A DNA stretch of 64,000 nucleotides, from the NCBI GenBank assembly GCA_963631545.1, contig CAVGRN010000002.1, forward strand, positions 1-64,000. The letters run 5' to 3'. The position numbers and the translations under genes were made by a program. Source of the stretch: UBA1181 sp963631545. GTDB lineage: Bacteria; Bacteroidota; Bacteroidia; Bacteroidales; Paludibacteraceae. Below are positions 26,936-36,900 of the stretch, one piece after another; within the stretch, counting starts at the first letter, position 1; each line of letters begins with the position of its first letter. Below the pieces are notes generated by a model, which worked only from the letters and a program-made list of their open reading frames with translations, was not told the DNA's origin and ran no database searches.

Positions 26936-27877
26936 ATGAATGCAAATTTACACTACATCCTTCTTGCCGCCATCACGCTGTCTGCGTGCGGCGGTGCGAA
27001 ACAAGAAAACGCTGAGGTGACGCCGGACATCGATTCTGACGCTATCGTGGTGGCTGTCGACACACTCATTACCGCCCAAGACGAGGAGCCAGAAGCAACT
27101 GCCACATCCAAAACGAAGACCTCGTTCCAAGACATTTTCTCCGCCGAAATCCAACCTAACGGGTCGGTTTTCCTCTCGTTCAACGATGAGGCCGCCGAAA
27201 AGGCGTGCGACAACATCGGGTTGCCTTTCCGCACAGGCGCAAGCCCCTACTTGGTGGAAGACCTCGCCGGCAAGTGCGTCGAAGTGCTGGCTGCCAACCC
27301 CGGCAACGGCGACAACTGGATGCTCTATATGCGGACGGAGGACGGACACATTGCTATGCTGAGCGTAATCGAGGCGATTACATCGGGGAAATTCGCATGC
27401 AGCGGCAACCTCGACGGATTTGAGAACGTAACGGGTTTCAAAGTCTTGACAGACCAAAGCGCGACGGGCGTATACGCCGTTTTCTCCGATGGAAGCGATA
27501 AACTCATCAAAGACTGCCCCATTTACGGATATTATTTCTTAGATGATTTTGAAATCCACTTGACGAGGGATTGGAACATCTCCTTCTACGCCCCGGCGGT
27601 GGAAGTCAACTCCTACGGGAAATTCCACTTCGACGAGCAGATGGGGGAAATGGATCCAAACTCTGGCGGTTTTAATGCAGAAGAGATCAAAGGCAAACCT
27701 TTGTCGGACGACCGCGTCATTTTCAAAATGACGGACAAACGGCATGCAGAGGAGTTCCAAATCACCATCTACAGCCAAGACAAGTGCGTGATTGCACTTT
27801 ACACAGATGACTACGCATTGGAGCCGAGCAAAGACCTCACGTTCAATCGGTCGGATGTTTCGCAATTCGCAGATTGA
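26936..27877 (+). CDS. Predicted lipoprotein of unknown function
   Basis: This 313-residue protein starts at ATG 26936 with a lipoprotein signal (LHYILLAAITLSACGG, lipobox Cys 17) and is probably attached to the outer membrane. A linker rich in Asp/Glu/Thr follows. The globular part contains repeated short strands (GSVFLSFND, WMLYMRTEDGHIAMLSV, YAVFSDGSDKLI) without a motif I recognise. It stands alone between the divergent sdh operon and the convergent CotH gene, with a shared terminator. Confidence 0.75.
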   Translation: MNANLHYILLAAITLSACGGAKQENAEVTPDIDSDAIVVAVDTLITAQDEEPEATATSKTKTSFQDIFSAEIQPNGSVFLSFNDEAAEKACDNIGLPFRTGASPYLVEDLAGKCVEVLAANPGNGDNWMLYMRTEDGHIAMLSVIEAITSGKFACSGNLDGFENVTGFKVLTDQSATGVYAVFSDGSDKLIKDCPIYGYYFLDDFEIHLTRDWNISFYAPAVEVNSYGKFHFDEQMGEMDPNSGGFNAEEIKGKPLSDDRVIFKMTDKRHAEEFQITIYSQDKCVIALYTDDYALEPSKDLTFNRSDVSQFAD

Positions 27878-27893
27878 TTTTTCCACCTAAAAT

Positions 27894-27927
27894 GAAAGCC
27901 TCGCCAATCTGTTTTGGCGAGGCTTTC
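27894..27927. terminator. Bidirectional terminator between convergent genes
   Basis: Perfect 14-bp stem GAAAGCCTCGCCAA / TTGGCGAGGCTTTC with a 6-nt loop, followed by TTATTGTTTTT on the plus strand. It lies between the lipoprotein stop and the CotH stop. Confidence 0.85.
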
Positions 27928-27956
27928 TTATTGTTTTTCCCCGATGAAATCGGAGA

Positions 27957-29465
27957 TTATGGCGTTACGATGCCGTTGTAGTATCCATCTAACAGTTCGA
28001 CTTGAGCCTTGAGCCACGTTTCAAGGTTTTGGAACTGTTCCTCGTGCGAGGTGGTGAGCCCCCATTTCTCCTCGTCGCGCTCCATAGCACAATAGGTCTG
28101 CTGGTAGTAGTTTTCCACCTTGGCGAACACTTGCGGTAGGAGGTTGGTTTTGATTTCGTTCCAACGGGCTTTGAAGTCATCCACAAACTCTTGCTCGTAG
28201 AACAGTTGCGTGAAGAACGGGCACACGCCGCTTTCGTTGGTCGCCACGTTGTAATTGATGGTTTCGGTTTGCCCCTGCTGCTGCCCTGGTCTGCCGCCGG
28301 GACCTCCGCCGCCCCAACCCCATTCGCTGCCCGAGGTGGTCTTCGTAACCAGCAGAGAGCCGTTTTCACCGAAGTATTTGCGGCTTGTGTACATATCCGT
28401 CCAGTCGAAGTCGAACCCGCCGTCGAAATCCCACAACGGGCCCATATGCCACAGCGTATCCTTGTCAGTGTAGCGGTAGAGGAACATACTGCGGGGAGCC
28501 TGCAGCTCAACATTGTAGACCAAATCTTGAATAATCAGATAGTCGATGAAACTCTGCACGTCCATAATCTTCTTCACCTCCGTGTAGTTGTGAGCGGCGA
28601 TGAGGTCGGCCAGTGCGTTGAACTCGTTGGTAACCTCCTCTTTGCGGGTGTCGGTCAGGAGTTCGTCTTTAGGGTATTTGATGCAGACGGGAATCTTGCT
28701 CGTGAAGGAGCGGTTCCAAAAATTGTCGGTTGCATCGGGCGATTCGCCGGGTCCGTCATCCACATCAAGCGAGATGAGTATACCCGTAGAGTCGTTCACC
28801 TCCACGCGGTTGTTGCCTTGTTTGATTTGCTCCGTGAGCATATACAGACCGTTATACTCGCCGTTGAGGTAGACCTCGCAGAAACGGGCGTTGCAGTTAT
28901 AGTCCAACCCCACATAGTCGCCCATCTCAAACACGGTGGCGTTCATCAGGTAGGTCGGGTCGCGGTAGTTGGCAAGCAAGGCGAAGACCTTCGCCTTCTT
29001 CAAGCCGAGGAGTTTGTTTTTCTTGGCCAATTTCAGTCGGTAAGGCTTTTTGTCGTACCATAGCCAGGTGGAGTTTCCGCGGCCGCGGATCTGCGCGGTC
29101 AGTTCTTCCACATCGTCAAACATACCATAGCCTTTGATGCTCACCGTACAATCCGTGTACTCGTCTCTCGTGATAGAGTCCGACTTTGTAACAATGTACA
29201 TCTCTGCCACCTTGCACTCATCGCTTAGGATGACGCTGTCGATTTTTTCGTTGTAGACTTTGATCTCCGCGCCGTTCTTGAAGTTCAACTTCACCGAGTC
29301 GTTTCTGAAACAAAGGGAGTCTAACTTCTCGTGGTCGTAGACGTTGTATTTCCCGTCATTTCTGTAGAAATGGAGGTCTGTCGCACTGGCGGGCTGCAGA
29401 CAGGCAAGGCTCAAAAAGAGAGCCGCCGCAAATAAATTTCGCTTCGTTTTCTTCTGTGCTTCCAT
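27957..29465 (-). CDS. Secreted CotH-family (atypical protein-kinase fold) protein
   Basis: This 502-residue protein belongs to the CotH family, named for a Bacillus spore-coat kinase but widespread in secreted bacterial proteins. ATG 29465 starts a signal peptide (RNLFAAALFLSLACLQPASA) and lies 20 nt after an exact -7 box. After an N-terminal LDSLCF motif shared with other exported proteins here come the CotH hallmarks IRGRGNSTW and YRLKL, then NATVFEMGDYVGL and CEVYLNGEYNGLYMLTEQI, and WDFDGGFDFDW as the metal-binding acidic segment. A Gly-rich insertion (WGWGGGGPGGRPGQQQGQ) follows. The substrate is unknown. Confidence 0.88.
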   Translation of the reverse strand: MEAQKKTKRNLFAAALFLSLACLQPASATDLHFYRNDGKYNVYDHEKLDSLCFRNDSVKLNFKNGAEIKVYNEKIDSVILSDECKVAEMYIVTKSDSITRDEYTDCTVSIKGYGMFDDVEELTAQIRGRGNSTWLWYDKKPYRLKLAKKNKLLGLKKAKVFALLANYRDPTYLMNATVFEMGDYVGLDYNCNARFCEVYLNGEYNGLYMLTEQIKQGNNRVEVNDSTGILISLDVDDGPGESPDATDNFWNRSFTSKIPVCIKYPKDELLTDTRKEEVTNEFNALADLIAAHNYTEVKKIMDVQSFIDYLIIQDLVYNVELQAPRSMFLYRYTDKDTLWHMGPLWDFDGGFDFDWTDMYTSRKYFGENGSLLVTKTTSGSEWGWGGGGPGGRPGQQQGQTETINYNVATNESGVCPFFTQLFYEQEFVDDFKARWNEIKTNLLPQVFAKVENYYQQTYCAMERDEEKWGLTTSHEEQFQNLETWLKAQVELLDGYYNGIVTP

Positions 29466-29485
29466 GGTTTTCTTTAATAACACGG

Positions 29486-29493
29486 CAAATATA
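29486..29493 (-). promoter_or_regulatory. -7 promoter element of the CotH gene
   Basis: TATATTTG on the minus strand, an exact -7 box, 20 nt upstream of ATG 29465. Confidence 0.6.
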
Positions 29494-29640
29494 TGCAAAT
29501 TTCGGAAAATGGTCATTTTTATATAGTTAAACGTCGTTTGTTTGACCATTCCGATGCACTTTTTTATCTGATAATGGGTCTACCGATGTACTGAAAAATA
29601 TGTTTTTCGCATTTTTCTCGTTCTAATCATCAAATTGGGT

Positions 29641-29648
29641 TAAATTTG
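29641..29648 (+). promoter_or_regulatory. -7 promoter element of the thioredoxin-fold gene
   Basis: TAAATTTG, an exact TAnnTTTG box, 20 nt upstream of ATG 29669. The leader would be short. Confidence 0.5.
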
Positions 29649-29668
29649 TATTTTCGGTATCAAGTAGG

Positions 29669-31060
29669 ATGAAGAAAAGGATTTACACACTGTCTGTCGT
29701 CATAGCCCTGGCCTTTGGCTCGTGGGCGAAGGTTTCCACGCTCACGGGCGTAGAGCCCTCCTACGCCGGTATGCAGATGCAGTTGAAAATGAAGTTGGAC
29801 GAGATGGCGAACCTAACGGTGGTATTGGATTCGTGCGTGGCCGACTCAGCCGGGCGGTTCCACTTCTCCGCCGACATCCCCTCTCCGCGGCAAGTCTTCA
29901 TCCCATCCGAAACATCCAACGGATTTCTCTACATAGAACCAGGGAAAGACTACACCCTCCAAATCCCCCCACGCCAGGAACGCACACTCGCCCAGAAGTT
30001 AGACCCATTCTACAAACCCACAGACGTGCTTGTGGGCATCAGCGGACTTAAACAGGGCGATTTCAATTATAAAATGATGGAGTTTGAAGATGCGTTCGAC
30101 TTCTACACCATGCGGCATCTCGTCTATGGCGCGCATGTCGATTCCATCCTTTCGTCCATCAACCAGATGAAGGAGATTTTCAACGACCTGTACGAAGACC
30201 CTTTCCAAGGGGCGTTTATGGAGTACCGCTTCCTTCTGCTGCTCAACAGTTCGTCGCAAGTCTACAAAGACAGCATCATCGTGCGCCTCAACACATTAGG
30301 CGCAGACGAGTATAACCCGGCATTCTGGGACATCTTCAACAATCTGTTCGAGAATTTCATTCCGCAATTAGCCTACGACAGGCAGCAATACCTCGCATTC
30401 CAAAAGGTGATTGAGGAAGGCAACGTGAAGATGTACTTCGCACTCCTCACCCGTCGCTACGGCATAACCGAACCCAGCCTGCGCGAATTGGTGGCAATCA
30501 AACTGCTCTACGACCTACTTTACCAAGACGCCTTCGACCGCTACAAGGTGGTGGAGCTGCTGCAAGGCATCGGCTCGGGCATCAGCTCGCAGCAGAACCG
30601 CGACTTGCTCACCTACATCCTCGACAAGGCGTCCACCGACTTCGTCGGCTCCCCAGCCCCCGATTTTGCTATGGTGGATTTGAACGGAAAAAAACGCAAT
30701 TTGTCCGATTTCATCGGGAAATATATCTATCTCAACCTCACTAATTCCATCATCGGGCAGACGCAAAAAGACCTGGAGGTGCTGCTGCGCTTCCAACGCG
30801 ACTTCAAAAATGAATTGGAGATTCTCAACGTCGGACTGTACGACAGGCGCGAGGCACTCGAAAAACTGCAAAACCGCTTCGGCGGCAAACTGCAGTTCCT
30901 GCTCGCACAAGACCCCGACCAGCTGAAAGAACTGTACTCCATCAAAAGCATCCCCTATTTCCTACTGATAGACAAGGACGGAAACCTGCTGATGACCAAA
31001 GGCGCAGAGCCGACGGACGAGCTGAGGATGTTTCTCCAAAAAATATTCCAATCACACTAA
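29669..31060 (+). CDS. Exported thioredoxin-fold protein without the CXXC motif
   Basis: This 463-residue protein has a signal peptide (IYTLSVVIALAFGSWA). The first 100 residues form a beta-rich domain like the N-terminal domain of Bacteroidota TlpA/ResA-type proteins. A long helical middle follows. The C-terminal domain (about 330-463) is a peroxiredoxin/TlpA-like thioredoxin fold: GSPAPDFAMVDLNGKKRNLSDFIGKYIYLNL, then SIKSIPYFLLIDKDGNLL with the cis-proline. Where TlpA has WCxPC this protein reads LTNSIIGQ, so it cannot do dithiol redox chemistry. A binding role is inferred. The next gene starts 13 nt later, so they are likely co-transcribed. Confidence 0.8.
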   Translation: MKKRIYTLSVVIALAFGSWAKVSTLTGVEPSYAGMQMQLKMKLDEMANLTVVLDSCVADSAGRFHFSADIPSPRQVFIPSETSNGFLYIEPGKDYTLQIPPRQERTLAQKLDPFYKPTDVLVGISGLKQGDFNYKMMEFEDAFDFYTMRHLVYGAHVDSILSSINQMKEIFNDLYEDPFQGAFMEYRFLLLLNSSSQVYKDSIIVRLNTLGADEYNPAFWDIFNNLFENFIPQLAYDRQQYLAFQKVIEEGNVKMYFALLTRRYGITEPSLRELVAIKLLYDLLYQDAFDRYKVVELLQGIGSGISSQQNRDLLTYILDKASTDFVGSPAPDFAMVDLNGKKRNLSDFIGKYIYLNLTNSIIGQTQKDLEVLLRFQRDFKNELEILNVGLYDRREALEKLQNRFGGKLQFLLAQDPDQLKELYSIKSIPYFLLIDKDGNLLMTKGAEPTDELRMFLQKIFQSH

Positions 31061-31073
31061 TAACGAATTGATT

Positions 31074-31973
31074 ATGTTCGGACTTGAAGAAAAGGATTTG
31101 CAATTGGCTTTCAGAAGCAAACTGAAAGAACTGATGCTCGACGACACACTTATGGAAGACCTCCAGCGCGTCTACCTCCCGATGGCTAACCTGATTAAGA
31201 TGGGTCTGAACACGCAGGATAAGACACAGGTCATCGGCATCAACGGCGCGCAAGGTGCCGGAAAGTCCACTTTCAGCCAACTGCTGCAAGTGGTGCTCGA
31301 AAAGAAACTCGGCATGAAGGTGGTGCGGTTCAGCATAGACGACTTCTACCTGTCGCACGCCCAACGCGAGGCACTTGCCCAGAAGGTGCATCCGCTGTTA
31401 GCAACACGAGGCGTGCCAGGCACCCACGACGTGGCACTTTGCGACAAAACCATCACTGCCCTCTCACAAGCCTCCCCGAAAACGGAAACGCTCGTGCCAA
31501 GGTTCAACAAGGCAACGGACGACCCATTCCCGCAGACGGAGTGGGACAAAGTCGTCGGACGACCCAACGTGATTCTGTTTGACGGATGGTTCGTCGGCGC
31601 AGTAGAGCAGAAGGAAACCGACCTGCTGACACCCGTCAACGACCTCGAGCGCAACGAAGACCCCTACTGCGTGTGGCGCCGGTACGTCAACAACCAACTG
31701 AAAGAGAACTACCGCCCACTCTTCGATAAAATCGACCTTTTAGTGATGCTGAAAGTGCCGACTTTCGAGAAAGTCTACGAGTGGCGGACACTGCAAGAGC
31801 GCAAATTGAGGATGAAGACACAAGGCCAGGATAACCTCCGCGTGATGAACGACGAGGAGCTGCACCGCTTCATCTCGCACTACGAACGCCTCACGCGACA
31901 CGTGCTGAAGGAACTCCCGCCCCGGGCAGATATGCTTTTCAACGTGAGTTCAGACCACCGAATCATTTTGTAA
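31074..31973 (+). CDS. P-loop kinase, D-glycerate 3-kinase (YggC/GLYK) family
   Basis: This 299-residue cytoplasmic kinase starts at ATG 31074 (MFGLEEKDLQL); two codons upstream is only a TTG. Walker A is GINGAQGAGKSTFSQLL, the metal and substrate segment is FSIDDFYLS, and VILFDGWFVGAVEQ follows. The C-terminal WRTLQERKLRM is typical. This pattern fits the glycerate kinase group related to uridine and pantothenate kinases. No glycerate pathway genes are near, so the substrate is a family-level guess. It follows the thioredoxin-fold gene by 13 nt and precedes a glycosyltransferase by 54 nt. Confidence 0.75.
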   Translation: MFGLEEKDLQLAFRSKLKELMLDDTLMEDLQRVYLPMANLIKMGLNTQDKTQVIGINGAQGAGKSTFSQLLQVVLEKKLGMKVVRFSIDDFYLSHAQREALAQKVHPLLATRGVPGTHDVALCDKTITALSQASPKTETLVPRFNKATDDPFPQTEWDKVVGRPNVILFDGWFVGAVEQKETDLLTPVNDLERNEDPYCVWRRYVNNQLKENYRPLFDKIDLLVMLKVPTFEKVYEWRTLQERKLRMKTQGQDNLRVMNDEELHRFISHYERLTRHVLKELPPRADMLFNVSSDHRIIL

Positions 31974-32027
31974 CCAAAAAGAAATCCGAACGGACGGACA
32001 ATTTTTCACATAGAAATTCCGAAGAAA

Positions 32028-33857
32028 ATGTTGAAGCGATTGTTCAACTCTGGCTGCAAGGCGTTGCATTTGAAACGCCGGATGCTTTTCCTCCCCGAAA
32101 AAAACGGCGACACCACGCCAACAAGCGAAGTATCGATTTGCTACGCCATCACAGTTTGCGACGAACACGAGGAACTTGCCCTCCTGTTGGAGTCCATCAT
32201 CCCATTCAAACGGCACCAAGATGAGATTTTAGTGCAGGGCGACCAAGGGAATGTTACCGAGCCGGTGCGTGCCGTACTATCAAAATTTGCCGATTCCATC
32301 GACAAATATGTTGAATTTCCGCTGAACAGAGATTACGGCGGCTTCAAGTCAAACCTGTCAAAGCATACTTCGTGCGACTTCCTTTTCCAATTGGATGCCG
32401 ACGAGATTCCATCCCCCCATCTGCTGAAAACCCTTCCCATCATCCTGACAATCAACCCAGAAGTGGAATTACTGAAAGTGCCACGACTGAACCTGATGTT
32501 GGAACAAGACGAACAGTTCATTCGCTGGGACGAAGCCGAGCGATGGCACGGCAGAGAATACCAACGATTTCCAGATTACCAAGGACGGATTTTCAGAAAC
32601 TCCGAACGTATCTTTTGGAAAAACGTTGTGCATGAGGTAGTTACGGGTCACACCGCATACGGTTACCTGCCGGCGGACGAGGAGTACAGCCTGCTGCACT
32701 GCAAACGGTGGAAAAAACAGCGGCAACGCTCAAAATTATACAGCGAGATCATAAGCACAAGGGACGGGAACGCAAAGGAAAGCCGCGTGATGATCTATCT
32801 GTTTGACGTCAGGAACCGGAATGTAGGGTTGGGGGAATACTGCTACCAATTGGGGTTGCACATCGCCGCCCGCGCGGATGAGTTCCGCAAGAAATACAAC
32901 GTGAGATTCTCTTTCCTCGTACCGAAAGGATATGAAGGCCTGTTTGGCGACACAGTAGAGTATGTCGTCTTCAAAAAGAAATTCCGCAAGTATTACATCC
33001 GCTATTTCGTGCATTCAGATTTATGCCACATAACGCACCAATTTTCCCGATTAAAACGGATGAAAAAGGCGACCGTGAACTTGATGACGGTACACGACAT
33101 CAACTTCTACTACGAGAAGCGCGGTGCTAAACTGAAACACTACATCAAAGATTTTGAAAGGAAATTGGACTGGTGCCGCGAGGTCTCGTACATCACCAAC
33201 TTTGCCAGCAAAGACGTGCAGAGCCATTTCGCCACTGCGCCAAAGGGGTATGTGATTTACAACGGAATCGCCAATTTATGCGATGAAAACGGAGATTTTC
33301 AGCATTTCGGCCTGGAAGACAACGGCTATCTATTCCACATTTCAAGCCTACTTCCGAAGAAGAACGTCCACCTTATAGTGGAGATGATGCGATACTTGCC
33401 CAATGAGAAACTCGTTGTCGCTGGCAACCTGACGGGCGAGTATATGAAAAAAGTGCAAAAAGACGCGAAAGATTGGGGGTTAAAGAACGTTGTGTTCCTC
33501 TCCAATGTGAGCAACGAAGACAAGGCGGAACTCTACCGCCACTGCAAGGCGTTTGTCTTTCCGTCGCTCTGCGAGGGCTTTGGAATGCCACCCATTGAGG
33601 CGATGTACTTCGGCAAGCCAGTGTTTCTATCCACGCTCACGTCGCTACCCGAGATTGGAGGCAACGTCGCCTACTACTACGACACGCTGCAACCCGAGGC
33701 GATGGCGCAGCGCACACAAGACGGATTACTTGATTATCAAGCAGATGCGGCGCAAAAATCGGTCGCCATCAAGCAATGGGCAAGTCAGTTTAACTGGGAA
33801 AACGCTGCCGACAGGTATTTGAACCTCTATTTGGAGTTGTTAGGTATCCGGAAGTAG
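32028..33857 (+). CDS. Two-domain glycosyltransferase (GT2-like plus GT4)
   Basis: This 609-residue cytoplasmic protein fuses two glycosyltransferases. The first (about 35-235) is GT-A/GT2-like: ICYAITVCDEHEELALLLESI, then FLFQLDADEIPSP as the DXD-type metal site. The second (about 245-609) is a GT-B/GT4 enzyme: RNVGLGEYCYQLGLHIA, FHISSLLPKKNVHLIVEMM and FVFPSLCEGFGMPPIEAM, the classic nucleotide-sugar binding E-x7-E motif. Such fusions build polysaccharide, O-antigen or glycoprotein glycans. There is no surrounding surface-glycan cluster, so the acceptor is unknown. Confidence 0.88.
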   Translation: MLKRLFNSGCKALHLKRRMLFLPEKNGDTTPTSEVSICYAITVCDEHEELALLLESIIPFKRHQDEILVQGDQGNVTEPVRAVLSKFADSIDKYVEFPLNRDYGGFKSNLSKHTSCDFLFQLDADEIPSPHLLKTLPIILTINPEVELLKVPRLNLMLEQDEQFIRWDEAERWHGREYQRFPDYQGRIFRNSERIFWKNVVHEVVTGHTAYGYLPADEEYSLLHCKRWKKQRQRSKLYSEIISTRDGNAKESRVMIYLFDVRNRNVGLGEYCYQLGLHIAARADEFRKKYNVRFSFLVPKGYEGLFGDTVEYVVFKKKFRKYYIRYFVHSDLCHITHQFSRLKRMKKATVNLMTVHDINFYYEKRGAKLKHYIKDFERKLDWCREVSYITNFASKDVQSHFATAPKGYVIYNGIANLCDENGDFQHFGLEDNGYLFHISSLLPKKNVHLIVEMMRYLPNEKLVVAGNLTGEYMKKVQKDAKDWGLKNVVFLSNVSNEDKAELYRHCKAFVFPSLCEGFGMPPIEAMYFGKPVFLSTLTSLPEIGGNVAYYYDTLQPEAMAQRTQDGLLDYQADAAQKSVAIKQWASQFNWENAADRYLNLYLELLGIRK

Positions 33858-33951
33858 GCTATTCAACCTCTTCCGTCTTCTGCAAAAATCACCCCACCCT
33901 GCGAGAAATTATCTGAGGAACCCGCCCTTGCAGAGGACGGGTTCCCAAACA

Positions 33952-36900
33952 TTACTGAACATCCTGGACAAGGCGGACGCTAAGACCCAAGTACTTAGAT
34001 ACTTGACTATTCGCTAACACACGTTCAGATTCAAATGCAAAATTGTTAGCAGAACCATCGGCAGCGGAAGACGACCAATAGTCGCCTTTTAACCCAACCT
34101 TGATTATATGCATCCCAAAATGGACCCCACCACAAGGCAACACAACAACACCCAACTTCTCTATCTGGGAGAACTGCTCAACCGTGTAGGTGTTGTTAGA
34201 ATAAATACTCTCTGATATGTCTCTCATAACAGTTTCAGACAAATTGCCTGTGCCTACCACATCAATATTTATGCCCTCCGGTGCAGTGAACGTTTCCGGA
34301 ATCAGCATAAAGCATGAGTATGAGTTACCGCCATCCTCGATATAGCCCAACGTCCACTTGTTGTTTTTGAACAGATACTGCCACTCGTCCGTGGTGAGCG
34401 TCCTCCACTGGTTAGGCTCGTTGCCTCCGTTGGAGATGGCGTTGTACACGCCCCAATCCGCTTTGGCGTAATCACCCGTCAAATTATTTCCTGGGCAATA
34501 GTCCTCGCCAGAAGTTGAGGTTGACCATGGCTGGTAGGCATTCGCACCACTGTTCCAGCCGCTCGTTCCCCAACTGATCAGGTCAATCCAGCCATCGTAG
34601 TTTTCCGCAATATCTGCATTACCAGCCCCGATGACATCCCACTGGTTCTCCGCAAAACGCCAAGTGCCTTTTGCGGTGCTGTCCGCAGTTTTGTGCGAGC
34701 CTTGCATAGCGTTGAACTGCAGGTTTCCTTGCGAGAAATAGACAGAATCTGTTGCAGAAATCTTGTAGGCGCAGCGGATGGCTCCGTTTTTCTTCATAAT
34801 AAAGGTGCTGTCATAAACCGCTGTGTAGATGAGCGTGTCTTTTTCAATCTTGCTCGTGTCTTTACTCCACCCTTTGAATTCGTAGGTGTAGTCTTCTGAT
34901 GAAACGCATGTTGGCGTTGCCAACTTTGGCACAGAGTCGTACGCACAATCTTTGACCGTGGCAAACAAGGTGTCGCAGTTGTAGAACTCGCAAGTGTATT
35001 TGCGGAGGGTGGAGGCGTACTGTGCCGTGTAGGTCATATCCTTGTCCGCAGCAGAGAACACTTCGTTCCACCCTGTAAATTTGTAGGTGTGGGTTTTTGA
35101 AGGGTTCATTGTCGGATCTTTGCGAGTGTATTCTGGCGTTGCACCTCTTGCCACGGTGGTGTCAAGCAGGGTTGTGCCGTCGGCGTTCACAAAGTGGATG
35201 TCTAAGTTGAGATTCTGGACAAGGCGGACGCTGTTACCGTAGCTCCGGTGGTCAAAGTAGTTCGATACAACCCCCGAGGAATTGAAGTAGAAATTGAGGG
35301 CGAAGTAGGAATTGAGGGCAGAAGACGACCAATAGTGGCCGTACGACCCGACATCGACCAACGACGTATCGTAGCGGTATCCAGCGCAAGGCAACGCCAC
35401 AACACCCAGCTTCTCTATCTGGGAGAACTGCTCAACCGTGTAAGTGTTGTTAGAATAAATACTCTCTGATATGTCTCTCATAACAGTTTCAGACAAATTG
35501 CCTGTGCCTACCACATCAATATTTATGCCCTCCGGTGCAGTGAACGTTTCCGGAATCAGCATAAAGCATGAGTATGAGTTACCGCCATCCTCGATATAGC
35601 CCAACGTCCACTTGTTGTTTTTGAACAGATACTGCCACTCGTCCGTGGTGAGCGTCCTCCACTGGTTAGGCTCGTTGCCTCCGTTGGAGATGGCGTTGTA
35701 CACGCCCCAATCCGCTTTGGCGTAATCACCCGTCAAATTATTTCCTGGGCAATAGTCCTCGCCAGAAGTTGAGGTTGACCATGGCTGGTAGGCATTCGCA
35801 CCACTGTTCCAGCCGCTCGTTCCCCAACTGATCAGGTCAATCCAGCCATCGTAGTTTTCCGCAATATCTGCATTACCAGCCCCGATGACATCCCACTGGT
35901 TCTCCGCAAAACGCCAAGTGCCTTTTGCGGTGCTGTCCGCAGTTTTGTGCGAGCCTTGCATAGCGTTGAACTGCAGGTTTCCTTGCGAGAAATAGACAGA
36001 ATCTGTTGCAGAAATCTTGTAGGCGGCAGCACGAATCGCTCCGTTTTTCTTTGTGAGGAAACTATCGCAAACTGCGGTATAGATAAGCGTGTCTTTCCCT
36101 ATCTTACTCTCATCGATACTCCATCTATAAACGTCGTAGTTGTACTCCTCCGTGGAGGTGCGGGTTGGCGGAACGAGTGTTACCACAGAATCGTAGGCGC
36201 AACTGTCAATTTTCTTGAACAACGTGTCGCAGTTGTAATATAGGCGAGTGTAAAGGATTTTCGTTGTGTCATACACCGCCGTGTAGACGAGGGAGTCAAG
36301 GGCGATTTTGCTCTCATCACGACTCCACCCGTTGAAATCATAGCGGTAGTACGCATCTCTATGATTCAGTTCCTTCCCATTTAGCACGGAATCATAAGGA
36401 CATTTTTCAACGGTTTTGATCATTGTGCCAGCATAATCTTTGAAAACGCTGGTGTACCGCACTGAGATACTGTCGTACACAGCAGTGTAGACCATATCGT
36501 TTTCCGCCGAGACGATTTCCTTGTCCCAACCGATAAACTCAAACCTGTATGCCTTGGTGGAGTCCATAGTCGGTTTCTCGCGGGTGTAGGTTGGCGTTGC
36601 GCCTCTTGCCACGGTGGTGTCTAACAGGGTTGTACCGTCAGCGTTCACAAAGTGGATGTCTAAGTTGAGATTCTGGACAAGGCGGATGTTGTACCCGCTG
36701 CCCCGTTTGTCAATGCTGGACGATTCAACCCTCGTAGAATGGAAGTAGAAACTGCCGGCGTTGCCGAAATTGCTGGCAGACGACGACCAATAGAGGCCGT
36801 ACGACCCGACAATGCGCACCGACGCTCCGTAGCGGCGTCCAGCGCAAGGCAACGCCACAACACCCAGCTTCTCTATCTGGGAGAACTGCTCAACCGTGTA

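Noticed and set aside
28191..29063. 290-codon frame opposite the CotH gene
   Set aside because: An antisense shadow of a clearly coding gene with intact CotH motifs.
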